DNA of 17,104 bases from Pseudomonadota bacterium (GTDB lineage Bacteria > Pseudomonadota > Alphaproteobacteria > Acetobacterales > Acetobacteraceae). A program made the position numbers and the translations under genes. The stretch is taken from NCBI GenBank assembly GCA_021808055.1, contig JAKBCH010000038.1, positions 1-17,104 of the forward strand, in the 5' to 3' direction. Positions 14,473 through 17,104 of the stretch are shown here, in pieces (positions within the stretch are counted from its first letter, which is position 1; each line of letters opens with the position of its first letter). The notes below the pieces were generated by a model, which did no database searches, was not told the origin of the DNA, and saw nothing but the letters and a program-made list of their open reading frames with translations.

Positions 14473-15614
14473 TGGGGCGCATCCGGCAAGAGCCAATTAT
14501 CGACCCTGAGACTGGGAAGCCACTCCCTGACGGCGTGAGCTGCCGTGGCCCCAAGCAGTATCGTGCCCGTAAGCTGATCGAAGGCAAACGTGTCACGCAG
14601 ACCTTTACCTCTGCACGGCTAGCTGGTGCTTGGCTTAAGACCATCGAGGTCGACCATGGTCGTGGTGTGTATGTTGACCGGACAGAGGCGGAGCGGACCA
14701 CACTGGGTGAGTTGATCCAGCGCTACGAGACCGAGATCCTAGGGGAAGATAGCGAGAAGCGCGGGGCGGAAAAGGAGCGTGGCCACCTAAAAATCGTCCG
14801 CCAGGATGCGGTTTGTAAGATTAAGCTCGCCGCTCTCAAACCCGGCGACTTGGCCCAATTCCGGGACCGGATGAAGGAGGTGGAGTATGCGCCTGCCACC
14901 AGCGTCCGCAGGCTCAATCTGATCCAAACCATCATTGAGCATGGTCGGCGGGAATGGGACATCAATCTGCCCTCCAACCCGGTGCAGATGGTCAAGCGGC
15001 CCGCTGGAGCTGACCGAAAGCGCGACCGGGTTTTTGTGACACTACAAGCCAAGCTGGACGGCACGGCAAACGTGGGTGAAGTGCGGGAAGGCGAATTGTC
15101 GGAAGAAGAACGCCTGCTCGCCGCCTGCGATGCTGATAAGAACCAGTGGCTGGGACCGATCGTGCGTTTTGCAATCCTGACGGCCATGCGGCAAGGCGAG
15201 ATGGTCGGGCTGTTGTGGCAGGATATTCATTTCATCCGCTGCACCGCCGTCGTCCGGGGTGCTAAGGGAGGTGTTACAAAAAACGGCGATATCCGCGAGG
15301 TTCCATTGCTGCCGGAGGCCATCGAGATACTGAAGCAGGTATGGAAAAGCAGTGGGACCGGGACGCGGGTTTTCCCGATCGATCAGAACGTCCTCAAGAT
15401 GCGATATCGGCGCGCTGTCGCCCGTCTGGGAATCAGCAATTTGCGCTTCCACGACTTGCGGCATATCGCGACGTCCCGGCTTGCCAAGATTTATACCAAT
15501 CCGTTGGAACTTCGGCGAGTTACGGGTCATAAGGACCTAAAGTCCCTTGACCGATATTTTCATCCGGATGCGGCTGAGTTGGCTAAACGCGCCAGGGACG
15601 TGTCTGTTGTGTAG
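14472..15614 (+). CDS. Tyrosine-type site-specific integrase of a tRNA-Glu island or prophage
   Basis: This 380-residue phage-type recombinase catalyses integration and excision at the tRNA. An N-terminal part (about 1-70) resembles an arm-binding region, and a core-binding helical domain lies at about 75-175 (TLGELIQRYETEIL, LKIVRQDAVCKIKLAALKPGDLAQF region). The catalytic domain has the full set: R240 in LTAMRQGEMVGLLW, a beta-hairpin lysine near K270, H327 and R330 in FHDLRHIATS, H353 in TGHKDLKSLDRY, and nucleophile Y362. The ATG at 14472 follows GGTGGG (14456-14461). The same frame is open back into the tRNA 3' end (TTG at 14400), but the ATG has the better ribosome site. It reads away from the tRNA into the island. 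Nothing looks degraded, so the element could still be mobile. Confidence 0.93.
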   Translation: MGRIRQEPIIDPETGKPLPDGVSCRGPKQYRARKLIEGKRVTQTFTSARLAGAWLKTIEVDHGRGVYVDRTEAERTTLGELIQRYETEILGEDSEKRGAEKERGHLKIVRQDAVCKIKLAALKPGDLAQFRDRMKEVEYAPATSVRRLNLIQTIIEHGRREWDINLPSNPVQMVKRPAGADRKRDRVFVTLQAKLDGTANVGEVREGELSEEERLLAACDADKNQWLGPIVRFAILTAMRQGEMVGLLWQDIHFIRCTAVVRGAKGGVTKNGDIREVPLLPEAIEILKQVWKSSGTGTRVFPIDQNVLKMRYRRAVARLGISNLRFHDLRHIATSRLAKIYTNPLELRRVTGHKDLKSLDRYFHPDAAELAKRARDVSVV

Positions 15615-15742
15615 GTAGTTCAGCCTCGAACCGATAATGAGTTGATGGGCTGAGCCCTTCAGTCTTTTGTACTTACCTCCGAACTTTGCCCTTACCCTCA
15701 CCGTCATGGCGGTCTGTTCCCATCACACGGATGGAGACGGAC

Positions 15743-16681
15743 ATGTTCTCGGATGATGAACCCTCGGTCGACGAAACGATCTTCCAGGACTTGCGGCTTA
15801 CTGACGGCAGTGTTGGCCGGATAAAGCTTCGCGGTTCATACCCAATCGTTGCTTCTGATGTGCCGGCTGCACTGGCGCGGGGCTTCCGACACAAGCTGAC
15901 GGCGGCGGATGTTGACCGGCTTCTGGCGGCCCTGAACCATTGCTGCCGCTATTATGCGGAATCGAACATGCTGCCGGTTGTGATCGCCAGCTCTGGTGAT
16001 GAGGGCAATGGTGGCAGTGCCGCCGATAGGCGCAAAGCAGGCAGCCTTGGCGACCATCAGTTGGTTCCCCAGGAATCGTTCTGGAACCCGGTCGGGCATG
16101 ATGACTGGGTCAAGCTCGCTGATGGGCTGAGTTCCTATCATCGCCGTGGTGAGGCGTGCTGGCTCCTTGCCCGGACCGTCGGCAACCTGCCCTTCCACTC
16201 CCCGCTGATGGGGGTGAGCAAGGCCGGACAGGACAGGATCATCGCAGTTGACGCTCGTCTCATCCGCCTTGGCGCTCTGCGCTTGGCCGTCGGGTCTTTC
16301 GCGGCCTCGGCCGCAACCGCTGCCTGCGTCGAACTGATTGCATTGCTCGTCGAGATGCAGGGGGATCAGGACTGCAGCTGCCGCCATGGGCGTCGCATCC
16401 AGAAACTGTTTGAGGCGAGTTCGGCGCGGCTGTGGCAGTTGGCGGGCCCACCCCTGCACAGCTTGGGCGAAGCGGATGGGCCCGATCTGACCCAACTGCC
16501 CCCGTTCTGGACCGAGGCATCGATGACCTGGCTCCAGGAAATCCTTCATGCCCGTAAGGCCGGGTTTCTGCCGGGCGATGCCCTCACCCTGAGCATGCAG
16601 AAACTGTTTCTGGATATGCCCCCGCCGTGGCGGAGCGCTCCCTGCCGCCACGAACCACTGCCTGGGTGGTACGGAGGATAG
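15743..16681 (+). CDS. Unrecognised island protein, interrupted by an apparent frameshift
   Basis: I do not recognise this 312-residue protein. The ATG at 15743 (MFSDDEPSVDET) has GGAGA 5 bases upstream and is preferred over an ATG at 15731. The N-terminus is acidic, followed by a compact mixed region (about 18-75) with GRIKLRGSYPIVASDVPAAL and LTAADVDRLLAALNHCCRYYA. A helical middle at about 165-225 (LIRLGALRLAVGSFAASAAT, ACVELIALLVEM) is too polar at its ends to be sure membrane helices. C-terminal segments are PPFWTEASMTWLQEILHARK and LSMQKLFLDMPPPW. The frame ends at TAG 16679-16681, but the next frame stays open and reads as a natural charged tail, so the real gene is probably longer. 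It starts 128 bp after the integrase in the same direction, as first cargo of the element. Confidence 0.6.
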   Translation: MFSDDEPSVDETIFQDLRLTDGSVGRIKLRGSYPIVASDVPAALARGFRHKLTAADVDRLLAALNHCCRYYAESNMLPVVIASSGDEGNGGSAADRRKAGSLGDHQLVPQESFWNPVGHDDWVKLADGLSSYHRRGEACWLLARTVGNLPFHSPLMGVSKAGQDRIIAVDARLIRLGALRLAVGSFAASAATAACVELIALLVEMQGDQDCSCRHGRRIQKLFEASSARLWQLAGPPLHSLGEADGPDLTQLPPFWTEASMTWLQEILHARKAGFLPGDALTLSMQKLFLDMPPPWRSAPCRHEPLPGWYGG

Positions 16682-16994
16682 TGGGCCTCAGGAACGGCAA
16701 GACCAGGATAAGGCTCAGGACGATAACCAGAATGAACTGGAGGGCGAGAGCAAAGCAGACGGCCGGCGTCCCAGGGAGAGAGAGGATGCTCCCTCCACCA
16801 AAACTGGCGGCAAGGATCGGGCAGGCACGCTCCATGGCGCCGCCGGTGAAAACAGTTTCACTGGCGCAGCCAGGCGCCCAGCTACGGGTAAGCATGGTTA
16901 TGACGAGAGCGTCCTGGATCCGTCAGACCCTCTGGGCCTTAAAAGCGAAGCTGCCGCCACTCTCGTGGAGGCCAAACCTGTTGAGTTCCATTGA
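16667..16994 (+). pseudogene. Out-of-frame continuation of the island gene, cut by an IS21-type element
   Basis: From about 16667 the +1 frame is open to TGA at 16992-16994 with no ATG, GTG or TTG start until near its end, so it cannot be an independent gene. It encodes a strongly hydrophilic D/E/Q/K/R-rich stretch (EDSGPQERQDQDKAQDDNQ, then GKHGYDESVLDPSDPLGLKS) with ordinary codons. The competing frame here uses many AGG/AGA/ATA codons. Removing one base from the GGG at 16664-16666 joins the upstream protein smoothly (EPLPGGTEDSGPQ). The last few codons fall in the insertion sequence end, so the natural C-terminus is lost. It could be a real mutation, a sequencing error or a programmed shift. 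Confidence 0.55.
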
Positions 16995-17037
16995 GAATTG
17001 ACCCTCTGGAGCTGGAATTTTCACTGAGAACTGACCC
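16991..17037 (+). repeat. Tandem terminal binding motifs of the IS21-type end
   Basis: These are two 14-bp copies (TTGAGAATTGACCC and CTGAGAACTGACCC) matching at 12 of 14 positions, with a 33-bp period (three helical turns). In IS21 elements such repeats bind the IstA transposase. Confidence 0.65.
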
Positions 17038-17087
17038 ATGTTTTGACCTCTCCCTGGCTTTGGTCGGGGGACCCAGGAGTGATCGAC

Positions 17088-17104
17088 ATGGCGTTATTGA
17101 GCGT
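17088..17104 (+). CDS. istA: Start of IS21-family transposase IstA (truncated by window edge)
   Basis: Only 17 bases are present, encoding MALLS and part of the next codon. The ATG has AGGAG (17075-17079) 8 bases upstream, and MALLS is a start I recall from IS21 IstA proteins. An in-frame GTG at 17079 (VIDMALLS) is an alternative start. The assignment rests mainly on the adjacent terminal repeats. The partner gene istB would be outside the window. Confidence 0.5.

Larger units (their letters stand above)
16979..17104 (+). mobile_element. Left end of an IS21-family insertion sequence (partial)
   Basis: Two related terminal motifs, TTGAGAATTGACCC (16991-17004) and CTGAGAACTGACCC (17024-17037), lie 33 bp apart, as in the multiple terminal repeats of IS21-family elements. 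They are followed by a transposase-like start. The outer boundary is put at TG 16979-16980 because IS21 ends begin with TG; this is an estimate to within about 10 bp. The element leaves the window on the right. Confidence 0.65.

Noticed and set aside
15640..15670. Possible integrase terminator GGGC-TGA-GCCC followed by TTCAGTCTTTTG
   Set aside because: The stem is only 4 bp with a 3-base loop and the T run is interrupted, so it is too weak to call.
15836..16651. 271-codon minus-strand open frame opposite the island gene
   Set aside because: Its translation is rich in Gln, His, Arg and Pro, typical of a shadow frame in GC-rich DNA, whereas the plus-strand frame has a ribosome site and ordinary composition.
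16627..17001. Plus-strand open frame beginning MAERSLPP
   Set aside because: It uses many AGG, AGA and ATA codons and is Arg-rich. The overlapping charged frame has more natural codons and composition, so this is probably a shadow.
1..17104. CRISPR arrays, rRNA genes, riboswitches
   Set aside because: I saw no regularly spaced repeats, no rRNA sequence, and no thiamine (TPP) element before the thiD run.

Overview
The window looks like chromosomal DNA of a high-GC alphaproteobacterium. The single-cysteine DksA, the RpoH-type sigma factor next to an RluD-type pseudouridine synthase and the folP-glmM-thiD order all point that way. Acetobacteraceae/Rhodospirillales is my best guess; this is inference from gene content, not a database match.

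Layout. (1) Positions 1-5488, minus strand: a five-gene run in the order folP, glmM, thiD, globin-coupled chemoreceptor, pirin (cut by the left edge). folP/glmM and glmM/thiD overlap, so folate, amino-sugar (peptidoglycan/LPS precursor) and thiamine enzymes are probably co-transcribed. The chemoreceptor and pirin follow after gaps of about 60 bp. (2) 5547-6634, plus strand: a glutathione S-transferase-like gene overlapping by 4 bp a secreted, divergent PCuAC-like gene. (3) 6709-9602, plus strand: two overlapping glycosyltransferase genes (GT2 type with an extra N-terminal module, then GT4 type), probably for a surface glycan. (4) 9607-11062, minus strand: a polyprenyl-phosphate-type GT2 overlapping a TVP38/VTT membrane protein gene. 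(5) 11303-12722: dksA (plus) and rpoH (minus) converge on a shared perfect 12-bp hairpin terminator, putting two global transcription regulators side by side. (6) 12953-14265: rluD-type gene (minus) and a small membrane protein gene (plus), with overlapping head-to-head starts.

(7) 14336 to the right edge is accessory DNA: an intact tRNA-Glu(CUC), then immediately a tyrosine integrase, an unrecognised gene whose reading frame shifts near 16664 and runs on as a charged tail, and the left end of an IS21-family insertion sequence with the first codons of its transposase. The classic reading is a genomic island or prophage integrated in the 3' end of tRNA-Glu, whose first cargo gene has been cut by the insertion sequence.

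Most of the window is ordinary housekeeping. The most novel material is the unrecognised island gene at 15743-16978. No complete new system can be demonstrated, because the island continues past the right edge.
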